Origin: Trachelipus rathkii
Lineage: Eukaryota; Arthropoda; Malacostraca; Isopoda; Trachelipodidae
Assembly: GCA_015478945.1 (NCBI GenBank)
Contig: JABUQX010002503.1
Span: 38,293-102,292 of the forward strand
Direction: 5' to 3'
Length of the DNA stretch: 64,000 nt
Part shown: positions 42,545 to 52,990 of the stretch, piece after piece
Position numbering within the stretch: the stretch's first letter is position 1
Layout: the number at the start of each line of letters is the position of its first letter
The notes under the pieces: model-generated
Databases searched by the model: none
Seen by the model: the letters and a program-made list of their open reading frames with translations, nothing else
What the model was told of the DNA's origin: nothing
Program-made: the position numbers and the translations under genes

Positions 42545-44401
42545 TTACCGATATTGGTGTAGAATAGAGTTGGGATAAAGAAGAAGAATATGGCTTCCAA
42601 CTTCTTCTTCTTCTTCAGTCCTCTGAGCGTCGCTCGCGCTTATTCTTTTTACACCACCATCCGTGTTTTCGATAAGTTCTCCTCTCGATGAAATTGCGTA
42701 ATCAATTAAAATTTCACCATCGGCGTTCGTACCAACTGGAGATGATTCAGCGTCGTCGTTGACTTCGTCCTCGTTGTCAACCAAAGATTCGGCGGCGTCG
42801 TCCTGGCCGGTTTCAGCCTCGGTATTGATGATATCGTCGTCGCCCCCGCTGCCATCGGCTTTCGCGTCGTCCTTGCCATCGTTTTCAGAGTCAGTATCGA
42901 CATCATCAAATTTAGCGTCTTCTCTACCATCGCCTTCTGAGCCGGCGTCACCATCATCGCTTTTAGCGTCGTCGCCGCTAGTATCGCCTTCAGAGTCGAC
43001 AGCGTCGTCGATATCATCGGATTTTGCGTCGTCGATGCCAGCATCGCCTTCAGAGTCGGCGGCGTTGTCGATATCAGATTTAGCGTCGTTGATGCCAGCA
43101 TCGCCTTCAGAGTCGGCATGGGTGAAATCATCGGTTTTTGCGTCGTCGTCGCCTCTAGGATCGCCTTCCGAGTTGGCGGCATCGTCGATATCAGATTTAG
43201 CTTCGTCGCCGAGGCTAGCATCTCCTGCAGAGTCGGCGTCGCCATCGGCATCGGCATCAGCGTCGGCCTCTCCATCGATATCGTTTCCATCGACTTCAGC
43301 GTCAGCGTCAGCGTTAGTATCAGCGGCGTCAGCGTGCCTGATTTCTTTTTCGTTCAAACCCTCGCGGCGCTTTTGGTCCTTTTTGCCGCTCTTGCTCTTG
43401 GGTTTTACCGATTTTATTTTCGTGATCAGGAAAACGGGGACATACGGGCTCCCTCCCGCTTTGCTATTCAGGGGTAACATGACGTTGTTAGTTCCGTCTT
43501 TATCGTATTTGAACCCTCGGGTAGCTTTCCCGCAAGAATTTATGGCCTGGTCGATTCTCTTATAAGCCTGATTAAAATTTCGGAGAGATAAAAGGTAGTT
43601 ATTGTCGCTCGTGCCTTTGATATAGAACACGATTTTTAGACCTCGCAGATTGTGTTTCGTTAAAAAGTAGTAACCGAAATATTGGTTGCCGTATTGTTCT
43701 TTCATATTTTCCTGATTATACTTTTCGTAATCTAACGGGGAGTATTCATCGACGGGTTCAAAAACCGGTACTTCCCTGAGGAGGTTTATTTTTATTTCGG
43801 GTATGACGGGGAAATCTTTGCTTTTCGCTTTGTACTGATTGAAAAACTTTTCATAATGCTGTTCCGATTGCGAAAAACATATTTCTTCGTAAAGGGTTGA
43901 ACTCGATTCGCAAATCTTTTTCAGTTCGAGATTCAGTTTATGGGCTAAATCGCAAAAGTAATCGAAAACAAGAAGTTCTGACTGCTTTCTATCTTGCACA
44001 TTTATGAGTTGGGGGTTTTCTTTCAAAAAATCAAATTCCCAAAAAAACATTCCGTTGTACATCACGCAAAGACTCGGATCAACTTTCGCGCATACATTTG
44101 ATTGAGAAACGAAATCGGGTTTCGATCCCAAGCACTCCAACGAGGGCACAATTCGCGATTTGTTTTTATCGGGGTGGTTATTATCGTATTCGTTGGAATG
44201 TATCTTCAAAGCGTTGGATCCATTCGGCTTAGTGATAGAAACGCATTTTAACGGAAAGGCTTTTTGGACTTGGTATTGCTTAACACGGTCTTCTACATCT
44301 GCTCGAGCTTTTTCGAGGATGTCCTGTGATTCTTTCGAAGTTTTATCGTTCTCCTCGATGTTCATCGTAAAAGAGTGACGTAATTTTATTTTCGTAAACA
44401 T
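42545..44401 (-). CDS. 618-residue protein with a long acidic repeat domain
   Basis: Begins MFTKIKLRHSFTMNIEEND; either Met1 or Met13 could start it. Residues ~60-340 look globular (VMYNGMFFWEFDFLKENP, LRGLKIVFYIKGTSDNNY, VPVFLITKIKSV). A lysine-rich hinge (KPKSKSGKKDQKRR) follows. Then ~200 residues are dominated by Asp, Ala, Ser and Gly in imperfect ~20-residue repeats of the type DSEGDAGIDDAKSD. The C-terminus returns to normal composition. The acidic repeats resemble histone- or DNA-mimicking tails, but no function can be assigned. The plus-strand Ser-rich frames over the same region are shadows of the repeat. Confidence 0.75.
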   Translation of the reverse strand: MFTKIKLRHSFTMNIEENDKTSKESQDILEKARADVEDRVKQYQVQKAFPLKCVSITKPNGSNALKIHSNEYDNNHPDKNKSRIVPSLECLGSKPDFVSQSNVCAKVDPSLCVMYNGMFFWEFDFLKENPQLINVQDRKQSELLVFDYFCDLAHKLNLELKKICESSSTLYEEICFSQSEQHYEKFFNQYKAKSKDFPVIPEIKINLLREVPVFEPVDEYSPLDYEKYNQENMKEQYGNQYFGYYFLTKHNLRGLKIVFYIKGTSDNNYLLSLRNFNQAYKRIDQAINSCGKATRGFKYDKDGTNNVMLPLNSKAGGSPYVPVFLITKIKSVKPKSKSGKKDQKRREGLNEKEIRHADAADTNADADAEVDGNDIDGEADADADADGDADSAGDASLGDEAKSDIDDAANSEGDPRGDDDAKTDDFTHADSEGDAGINDAKSDIDNAADSEGDAGIDDAKSDDIDDAVDSEGDTSGDDAKSDDGDAGSEGDGREDAKFDDVDTDSENDGKDDAKADGSGGDDDIINTEAETGQDDAAESLVDNEDEVNDDAESSPVGTNADGEILIDYAISSRGELIENTDGGVKRISASDAQRTEEEEEVGSHILLLYPNSILHQYR

Positions 44402-45972
44402 AATTAATATCTTCTCTTCTTCTTATGCGTCAATCTCGTAAAGGCGCTAAGCAGAAAATGAACTCGCTCGAAGGTAGTGTACCAAATTTATAGGTAGCGA
44501 AGTAATATAAATTATTTTATCTCAATTTTTATTTTTATATTTATTATATTACCAAATTTTAAAAAATAAATTTTTTTAATATGCTTCGAAACCAAATAAA
44601 TTGTTAAATATTTATAATTTTGTTTTTTTTTATAAATCTTTCCTTTAGGCGCGATGATTTTTTTTATTCTTTTGTCGTTGAATTTCTGCTAAACTTTTTT
44701 CGTCGCGTCTTCGTGGAAATATTTTATTTAGTGTATCGGATGGTGGTTGTTTCGCTCGGCCGGTGTCGATGTTGACGCTCTCTCTTATTAAACGCGAAGC
44801 GAGAGTATTCGATTTTTTTGGAAAATTTAAATAGACTTTGTTAAACCGCCGCGGAAAAACGGCGACCCGTGTCCCGAAACGCTACGACTACGAGATCGAT
44901 AGTAACGACCTCCGTTATCGTTTTCAGAAGCGCTGTTAATCTACCGAATTCGCCGTAGCTAATTTTGTAGAAGCACGCTGAATTCGCAATAGATCGTTTC
45001 GTCAAGGCACGCTGATTTCGCAGCGTCGTCGTCGTCATCGAATTAACAGTTTCTTCGCCCACTCGTCGTCGCTGTTGATGCTCTGTACAGAAAAGCGGCG
45101 TGGTAGATATCCCTTTATTTTTTGGAGGAAGACTATATATTTTACAGCAGACGAGGCAACCAATTTTCCGAAACCGCTAGAAGATCGATGTTGTTGACGT
45201 TGTCGGTAGTCATTGCACGAGTTTCCCGAGCTCGTTTCACCGAGGCGCGCTGATTTAATCTAGACGTTGTCGAATGAAAAATTTCTTATTTTCTCGGATC
45301 GTCGCCCTTGAGAGCCGTCATGTTGATGTCTGGTCATATTTTTTTTAACTACCGCAGAGGCGGCGACGATACATATTAGAAAATCGCTATACTGGCGATG
45401 TTAACGACGTCGTTTTTATCGGTTACCATTTTCCACAGAAATATGTAGATATCGTGCAACATCTCGTTTAAGTGCTGTATTTTCCAGTGAAAAACATGTC
45501 GAGAATGTTCGTTATTTTTAGAAACCGAGAAAAGTCTCTTCTTCAACCCTCGTTTTATTTTACATTTGCGTGATTGATATATAAATACGTGTTCGATTTC
45601 GAATACAACATCCCCCCATAGAGAAAAATAATATAAAAAGTGATTTTACTGACGATTTATTTAAACATGAAGAAAGCATAAAACAAGCAAAAAAAATACA
45701 CCTAATTAATCAATAATATGTTAAAATGCATTTGTACAAACTATCGTTGGATAATGTAATATTCAACAATCGCAAATTTGGAGCTTTTTTCTTTCTTTAT
45801 ATTGGTTTTACTTTCGTGATCGAATGTTGGAATTGCTTTCTAAACGACGGTCTCGATGAAAATAATTGCTCAACCCATATCATTAAAAAATTTACGTAAT
45901 GGCCTACGTGAAATATGTTCATTCCAATCTTCGTTCAAAAGCTTTCTATAAATCCTCCCCACGCCCACATAT
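44402..45972. other. 1.6-kb gene-free region with degenerate GC-richer repeats
   Basis: 44402-44640 is AT-rich and probably holds the promoter of the 618-residue gene (AATTTATAGG near 44486). About 44700-45500 is richer in CG and contains loosely repeated motifs such as GGCACGCTGATTTCGCAG, GGCGCGCTGATTTAATC and GATCGATGTTGTTGACG. This suggests two or three decayed copies of a ~300 bp repeat. From 45600 it is AT-rich again. No convincing coding sequence. Confidence 0.4.
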
Positions 45973-48672
45973 TTATTTCTCGTCAGTGGCGATTTGCTCG
46001 TCGTTCTTGATTGGAGGGAAGATTGAGGAAAAATAAAAAGACGGTACAGATACCTCACCATGAAAATAAGTGAAATCCGAATAAAATATCTTTACCTTGC
46101 TTATTTCTTTTACGAAATTGCCTTCTAAAAGGTCTCGGTGAAAATAATCATCTGCGTGTATTTTAAGGTACGTCGCTGAGACAAACTTCAATGAAGTCGA
46201 TCTTAGCAAATTTAGATGAAAGTCCTTAGAGCGAATGTTGGAATCGTATTTAAATTCCTCACTCGACATTTTTCGCTCACCCTTGAAAGATTTTTCACCC
46301 TTATTCCAACCATCGTCATTTAATTTTTGCAAAATGTTTATAGTTCTATATCTACAATCTCTAACACTCTCCACCTTCGCCGTCGAATCAAACTTCCTGG
46401 CATTCATCTTCTTCTTTTCGGAGGGCGGCGCTTTTTGGCATTTGCTTATCATCGATAATCTAGCTCTTTTAGGTGGCGAGAATTCTTCAGCGGCATCTTC
46501 CAAAGATAAGTGGGGGATTTCGCGATCAGAAATATCTCGCGCGATGATTTCCTGAATAGTCGTTTTAAATTCGCTCGAAGCCTTCACGAAATACACTTTA
46601 CTTTCCATATTTATAGTTTTGGATAAAACGCGCAGTTTTAAAAATGCCATCAACGCCATGTCGCCTATGTTACAAAATTTATACTCGCCATTGTCGGTTT
46701 TCTTCACAAACGATAACAAATTAAACGGCGAATGTTGAGCGTATATTCTGAAAAAAGACATCCCAGTAGTATCAAACGACGTTTTACTCGCTCGTTCCAT
46801 TTTAGGAAATATTAGTTCCTGTCCATTTTCTTGCAATAATTTATTTTTAAACTGATCTATGGATACTTTTGCTTCTTCAAATATTAATTTCAGGTTTTGA
46901 TAATTTTCTGAAATCGAGGACGACGAAGACGACGATGCGGCGAGTGATTTTGAAGGGAGCGCCGTCAACAAGGGAAATAATCCTTTATCGAAGGAAAAAG
47001 CAATTCCGTTGGTGTTATTGTTATTATCATTATTATACTTCGTCGTGTAATGGAGTAAACTTTCCCATTTCTCATCTGAACTTTTACCTATTTCGTCATC
47101 GTCGCAATTTCTCTTGAATCTGTAACATTCGATGGGATCGCATCCCAATAAATAGAGGATCGATGAAGGGAGTCCGAGGACGTGCGGTGCGGGTAATTTA
47201 TCGTCGGAAGGCACTCCTAAAATCAAATTTAAAACATCATTATAAGATAAATATTTAATCCATTTCCAATTAAGACCGTATACCAAACCCAGGAAGATTT
47301 CGATAACGACTAGACATTTCCGAATCATTTCCTCTTTATAACAATTTTGAGGAGCGTTATCTAAAGCGATTAGCTTCTTTTTTAACACATTGAAAATCGA
47401 TGAAGTCATTAACGGGAAAGCTGGCGATTTCACTAAATTATCTTCGTGCGATTTGTAACTGCTAATGTTATTCACTTCTTTAGCGATCATGCGATTGAAT
47501 AAACATTTAAGAACGTCGTCTCTCAGCAGCCAAACCGTATACGATTCATTGAAAGCCTTTAACTCGTTGACGTACCGTTTCGGTTTGACGTAATACGACC
47601 GAAGGAAAAAAAATAGTTTGAGCGAAAAGTAATTCAGGGGAGAAGTGGAAAATATTTTGCAACTCGGGTTTAACAAATACAAAACGGCGTTATAAAGAAA
47701 CAAATCGCCGTAATTATCTCTTGTATTTAACTGGAAATAACCTTTCCTCACCCGTTGGCCGCGACTTCTTTTTTGGCTCCTCCCGCAATTTGAAGCATTA
47801 ACCATTTCTCCAGTCATAATCCAAATTAAATTCGACAAATCAGTGTCCTCGTCATCAAGTTTCCCTGAACGAAAAGTAGTCGAAATTTCCTCAACGCAAC
47901 TTTGTAAAATTTGACTCCAAGTGATCGGAATTTTATTCAGCCGAATACTCTTTTGTTTTTCTTCCACACTCAATTTTTTGTAATCCTCATCCGTAAAGAA
48001 TTTAAAATTAAATTCTGCGACGCCCTTAGATTCGAAAGACGACGGAATTATTAAATATAGGGATGAATCTTTATTTTCTTCCTGATCGTAAATTTCGTTA
48101 GAAAAAGACGACTTAAATATGTCAGCATTCCAATAAGATTTATCGAGGTCGCTTTTTTCTCTTTTAAAATAGCCTCTTTCTTTGATATTGTTGAAATACA
48201 CTTCATCGTTCTCAGAAAACGGAAAATAATCTCGCTCCTTTTTGTTCTTTCGCAAATGACGTAATGAGCTTTCTACGGCTAAATTTAAAATTTGAATTTT
48301 GTGAGCGGCGATAAATTTTTCTGTGTTTTCATTGTGTCTGTAAAAAAGAGGACATAATCTTTTCACCCTTTCTCGACGTTCGGCTTTAGAAAGACACAAC
48401 CATTTGATATCATCGCGGTGAGAATTATTAGGGAGGTTTTCTATCGACCCCCAATTATTCGAAAGAAATAAGCTATTGAAATCAATTTCGCAATTGTTTT
48501 CTTTCAAGCGAAGGATCTTTTGCCGCTTTCTCGAATTATCACCTCGCACGAAATTTGAATATTTTGTTATCAAATCCTCTTTTTTTCCACCATCGTTTTT
48601 TAGAGCCAGTTGAGTTACATTTAGGAGAGCAACTGTTTCTGCTGCTGCTGCTGCTGCTGCTGCCTCTTCCAT
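45973..48672 (-). CDS. Unknown 899-residue protein
   Basis: Complete frame from ATG (MEE followed by an Ala run encoded by GCA/GCT triplets) to TAA. Residues ~20-110 are basic (SRKRQKILRLK). The central ~600 residues look globular with hydrophobic helices (YGDLFLYNAVLYLLNPSC, CLVVIEIFLGLVYGLNWKW). A Ser run lies near 600, and a basic PPKRARLSMISK patch near 735 could be a nuclear signal. The last 100 residues are Phe/Tyr-rich (KIFYSDFTYFHGEVSVPSFY). I do not recognise the family. It is intronless, large and on the same strand as the helicase and 618-residue genes, so it is probably part of the same locus. Confidence 0.75.
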   Translation of the reverse strand: MEEAAAAAAAAETVALLNVTQLALKNDGGKKEDLITKYSNFVRGDNSRKRQKILRLKENNCEIDFNSLFLSNNWGSIENLPNNSHRDDIKWLCLSKAERRERVKRLCPLFYRHNENTEKFIAAHKIQILNLAVESSLRHLRKNKKERDYFPFSENDEVYFNNIKERGYFKREKSDLDKSYWNADIFKSSFSNEIYDQEENKDSSLYLIIPSSFESKGVAEFNFKFFTDEDYKKLSVEEKQKSIRLNKIPITWSQILQSCVEEISTTFRSGKLDDEDTDLSNLIWIMTGEMVNASNCGRSQKRSRGQRVRKGYFQLNTRDNYGDLFLYNAVLYLLNPSCKIFSTSPLNYFSLKLFFFLRSYYVKPKRYVNELKAFNESYTVWLLRDDVLKCLFNRMIAKEVNNISSYKSHEDNLVKSPAFPLMTSSIFNVLKKKLIALDNAPQNCYKEEMIRKCLVVIEIFLGLVYGLNWKWIKYLSYNDVLNLILGVPSDDKLPAPHVLGLPSSILYLLGCDPIECYRFKRNCDDDEIGKSSDEKWESLLHYTTKYNNDNNNNTNGIAFSFDKGLFPLLTALPSKSLAASSSSSSSISENYQNLKLIFEEAKVSIDQFKNKLLQENGQELIFPKMERASKTSFDTTGMSFFRIYAQHSPFNLLSFVKKTDNGEYKFCNIGDMALMAFLKLRVLSKTINMESKVYFVKASSEFKTTIQEIIARDISDREIPHLSLEDAAEEFSPPKRARLSMISKCQKAPPSEKKKMNARKFDSTAKVESVRDCRYRTINILQKLNDDGWNKGEKSFKGERKMSSEEFKYDSNIRSKDFHLNLLRSTSLKFVSATYLKIHADDYFHRDLLEGNFVKEISKVKIFYSDFTYFHGEVSVPSFYFSSIFPPIKNDEQIATDEK

Positions 48673-48960
48673 CGTTCGGATGAATAAAAATGTTCGCGAA
48701 ATTCGATTACCGAGATTATATATGAGCTTTTATTTTCATATATCGTAATTATTATAGATCGATTAAAAATTATATTCACGTTTTATTTTAAATATAAAAT
48801 ATAATTTAATGATGAAATATTCCAAGACAGATAGACGGTACGAAGATGGAAGAGTTTTATCAAATTCCGCGCTCGAAGAGTTGAAAACAGCGCCAAGAAA
48901 AAGTTGAAAATTCTCAAAACAACGATCAAACGTATTTTTGAGAGTGAAAGCGAATTCTCT
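48673..48960. other. AT-rich upstream region of the 899-residue gene
   Basis: Read on the minus strand, AT-rich sequence with TATA-like stretches (48715-48725, 48783-48800) upstream of the ATG. The exon-like repeat array begins on the far side, near 48960. Confidence 0.35.
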
Positions 48961-50775
48961 TCGACCGACGTGGTTAGCTTCAAGGTCTACATAAAAAATA
49001 TTCAGCGAGTTCGCCCAACCCCTTCATGAAAAAAAGCATTACGTATAGCTGAATAGCGTTTTAAAACTCACGATATTAAAAAAGTTTGAAAATCTTCTAA
49101 AATGTCATTAAATTTATAAAAACATTTTTTTAAAGATTGTGATTGAAATTGGCGCCAAAAAAATTGAAAATTATCAATCGAGTCTACCTTCTTCAACGAA
49201 TTCAGCCATGGCCCCCCATGAAACGCGATGGCGATACGAGGGCAAGTTCCAAAGAAGAAGAGTCAGTTTATTTCGGAAGCGGTGCTGAGCGGACGTGTTT
49301 TATAACTCTCTCTGAAGAAAAGCGCTTCGGCGGTCCATAGGATGCTGGACGAAGGGAGAATGCGCCGTCGAACGGTCGTGAAAGAGACTCGCGAACGAAG
49401 CATCGAAAAAGTAAGGTTGTTGATATTTTTTATAAATGTTATTTAAAAGTCGACTACTGACAAAAACTAATGAAAGGCGCGCCGCTGCCTTATAATAAAA
49501 AATGAAAATTATGCGGTAAAAAGTAAATTTATATAAAGATGGTGGTTAAAATTAGCACAAAAAAAAAATTTAAAATTATCAGTCTAGTCTACCTTCTTCA
49601 ACGATATCGCCCAACGCCTTCGTGAAATGCGATGACTATACGAAGGCGAATTCAGAAGAAGAATAGGAATCAATTTATTTTGAATGAAGTGCTGAGAATA
49701 TGTGTTTTATAACTAACTCTCTCTCTGAAGAAATGCACTTTGGCGGTTCATGTGATGCTAGACAAAGGGAGAAGACATCGTCAAACGGTCGTGAAGGATA
49801 CTCGCGAAAGGAACACTGAAACGGTAAGGTTGTTACTAATTTTATTATAAATGTTATATAAAAAAGTCGTTCACTGACAAAAACTAATGAAAGGCACACC
49901 GCCTCCCAGTATTCAAAAACGAAAATTAAGCGGTAATAAGTAAATTTATATAATAATTTTTTTAAAGATCGTGATTGAAATTGACGTAAAAAAATTGAAA
50001 ATTACCAGTCGAGTCAATCTTCTCCAACGAGTTCGCCCATCGCCCTCATAAAGCGCGATGACTAAGCAAGGGCGAATTCCCAAGAAGAGGAGTCAGTTAT
50101 TTTGGAAGCGGTGCTGAGCGGACGTGTTTTATAACTCTCTCTCAATAAAGGCGCTTCGGCGGCCCACAGGATGCTGAACGAAGGGAGAAGGCGCGTTGAG
50201 ATAAAAAAGACAACGATTGCGTCGTGGCATTCTATTTTATGAAATCTTCGTCTTGGGTAAGTTTTTTTAAAAGTTTCTCTTAGGTTTTAGATTTAAAAAT
50301 AATTTAAGTAAATTCTATTATTATAATAAACATAATTCAAAAATGAAAATTCCGCGTTAAAAGTAAATTTAATTATATAATAAATTCTTTTAAAGATCGT
50401 GATTGAAATTGGCGCGAAAAAAATTTGAAAATTATCAGTCGAGTCAATCTTCTTCAATGAGTTCTCCCATCGCCCTCATGAAGCGCGATCTCTAAGCAAG
50501 GGCGAATTCCGAGGAAAAGGAGTCAGTTTATTTTAGAAGCGGTGCTGAGCGGACGTGTTTTATAATTCTCTCTCAAGAAAGGCGCTTCGGCGGCCCACAG
50601 GAAGGGAGAAGTCGCGGTGAGAAAAAAGGCAACGATTACGTCATAGCATTCTATATTAGGAAATCTTTGTCTCGGGTAAGTTTTTTTTTAAAGTTTCTCT
50701 TAAATTTTAGATTTAAAAATAATTTAAGTAAAATCTATAATTATTATAATAAACTTTTCTTTGGGAGAATTTATT
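48960..50775 (+). repeat. Exon-like repeat array, left block (four modules)
   Basis: Four modules with cores at about 49130-49410, 49560-49830, 49970-50260 and 50395-50680. Each runs from AAAGATYGTGATTGAAATTGG (sometimes degraded), through CGAGTTCGCCCATCGCCCTC, a hairpin and a GCGGTGCTGAGCGGACGTGT segment, to a donor-like GTAAGG or GTAAGT. They diverge by roughly 10-20%. No frame is maintained across modules. Confidence 0.75.
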
Positions 50776-52990
50776 TTTTAGCACTTAGACCTTCGACTTA
50801 TACTTAGACCTTCGACTTATATCAATTCCCTTCCAAACGTCACTACATCGGGCTGAAGCGATAGTTTATACCTAAAAGGTGTCGCGCGATCACGTTAGGT
50901 CGTTTTTGGGTTCCCTTCGAAACGTCACTATAATATAGTGTCGCCTTACGGGAATCGCAAAAGCGGCTGAACGCTTTCAAATGCCATACTATCGTTAACC
51001 AGATTATGACGTCATATAGTGACACCGCTTAGGGAACTGGTATAAGTCGAAGGTCTAAGTGCAAATTCCGAAAAATAATTTCGACTTAAAAATTTTTTGT
51101 GAATAATTTTCTTTGAGATTTTTTATTTTTTAGCACTTAGACCTTCGAATTATACTTAGACCTTCGACATATATTAGTTCCCTGCGAAACGTCATTATAT
51201 CGGGTTGAAGCGATAGTTTATACCTAAAAGGTGTCGCGCGATCACTTTAGGTCGTTTTTGGGTTCCCTTCGAAACGTCACTATAATATAGTGTCGCCTTA
51301 CGGGAATCGCAAAAGCGGCTGAACGCTTTCAAATGCCATTTTCTTAAGCTCGAACTATCGTCAACCCGATTATGACGTCATATAGTGACGCCGCTTAGGG
51401 AACTGGTATAAGTCGAAGGTCTAAATGCAAATTCCGAAAAATAATTTCGACTTAAAAATTTTTTGTGAATAATTTTCTCTGATATTTTTTATTTTTTAGC
51501 ACTTAGACTTCGACTTATACTTAGACCTTCGACATATATTAGTTCCCTTCGAAACGTCACTATATCGGGTTGAAGCGATAGTTTATACCTAAAAGGTGTC
51601 GCGCGATCACTTTAGGTCGTTTTTGGGTTCCCTTCGAAACGTCACTATAATATAGTGTCGCCTTACGGGAATCGAAAAAGCGGCTGAACGCGTTCAAATG
51701 CCATTTTCTTAAGCTCGAACTATCGTCAAACCGATTATGACGTCATATAGTGACGCCGGGTAGGGAACTGGTGTAAGTCGAAGGTCTAAGTGCAAATTCC
51801 GAAAAATAATTTCGACATAAAAAAATTTTGTGAATTATTTTCTTTGGGAGAATTTATTTTTTAGCACTTAGACCTTCGACTTATACTTAGACCTTCGACT
51901 TATATCAATTCCCTTCCAAACGTCACTATATCGGGTTGAAGCGATAGTTTATACCTAAAAAGTGTCGCGCGATCACGTTAGGTCGTTTTTATGTTCCCTT
52001 CGAAACGTCACTATAATATAGTGTCGCCTGCCGGGAATCGCGAAAGCGGCTGAACGCTTTCAAATGCCATTTTTTTAAGCTCGAACTATCGTCAACCCGA
52101 TTATGGCGTCATATAGTGACGCCGCTTAGGGAACTGGTATAAGTCGAAGGTCTAAGTGCAAATTCCGAAAAATAATTTCGACTTAAAAAATTTTTGTGAA
52201 TAATTTTCTTTGAGATTTTTTATTTTTTAGAACTTAGACCTTCGACTTATACTTAGACCTTCGACATATATTAGTTCCCTTCGAAACGTCACTATATCGG
52301 GTTGAAACGATAGTTTATACCTAAAAAGTGTCGCGCGATCACTTTAGGTCGTTTTTAGGTTCCCTTCGAAACGTCACAATAATACAGTGTCGCCTTACGG
52401 GAATCGAAAAAGCTGCTGAACGCGTTCAAATGCCATTTTATTAAGCTCGAACTATCGTCAAACCGATTATGACGTCATATAGTGACGCCGGGTAGGGAAC
52501 TGGTGTAAGTCGAAGGTCTAAGTGCAAATTCCGAAAAATAATTTCGACCTAAAAAAATTTTGTGAATTATTTTCTTTGGGAGAATTTATTTTTTAGCACT
52601 TAGACCTTCGACTTATACTTAGACCTTCGACTTATATCAATTCCCTTCCAAACGTCACTATATCGGGTTGAAGCGATAGTTTATACCTAAAATTTGTCGC
52701 GCGATCACGTTAGGTCGTTTTTGGGTTCCCTTCGAAACGTCACTATAATATAGTGTCGCCTTGGGAATCGCAAAAGCGGCTGAACGCTTTCAAATGCCAT
52801 TTTCTTAAGCTCGAACTATCGTCAACCCGATTATGACGTCATATAGTGAAGCCGCTTAGGGAACTGGTATAAGTCGAAGATCTAAGTGCAAATTCCGAAA
52901 AATAATTTCGACTTAAAAATTTTTTGTGAATAATTTTCTTTGAGATTTTTTTATTTTTAGCACTTAGACCTTCGACTTATACTTAAGTCG
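50775..52990. repeat. Tandem array of six MITE-like elements inside the exon-like array
   Basis: Copies begin at about 50779, 51134, 51498, 51865, 52230 and 52596 (period ~365 bp), each starting GCACTTAGACCTTCGACTTA or a close variant. Relative to the 8-12 kb array they lie in the opposite orientation. Alternate copies resemble each other most, suggesting a two-copy higher-order unit. The right edge runs straight into an exon-like module (AGTCGAGTCAATC at 52985). Confidence 0.85.

Noticed and set aside
42759..43565. 268-codon Ser/Ala-rich plus-strand frame
   Set aside because: Antisense shadow of the acidic repeat of the 618-residue gene.
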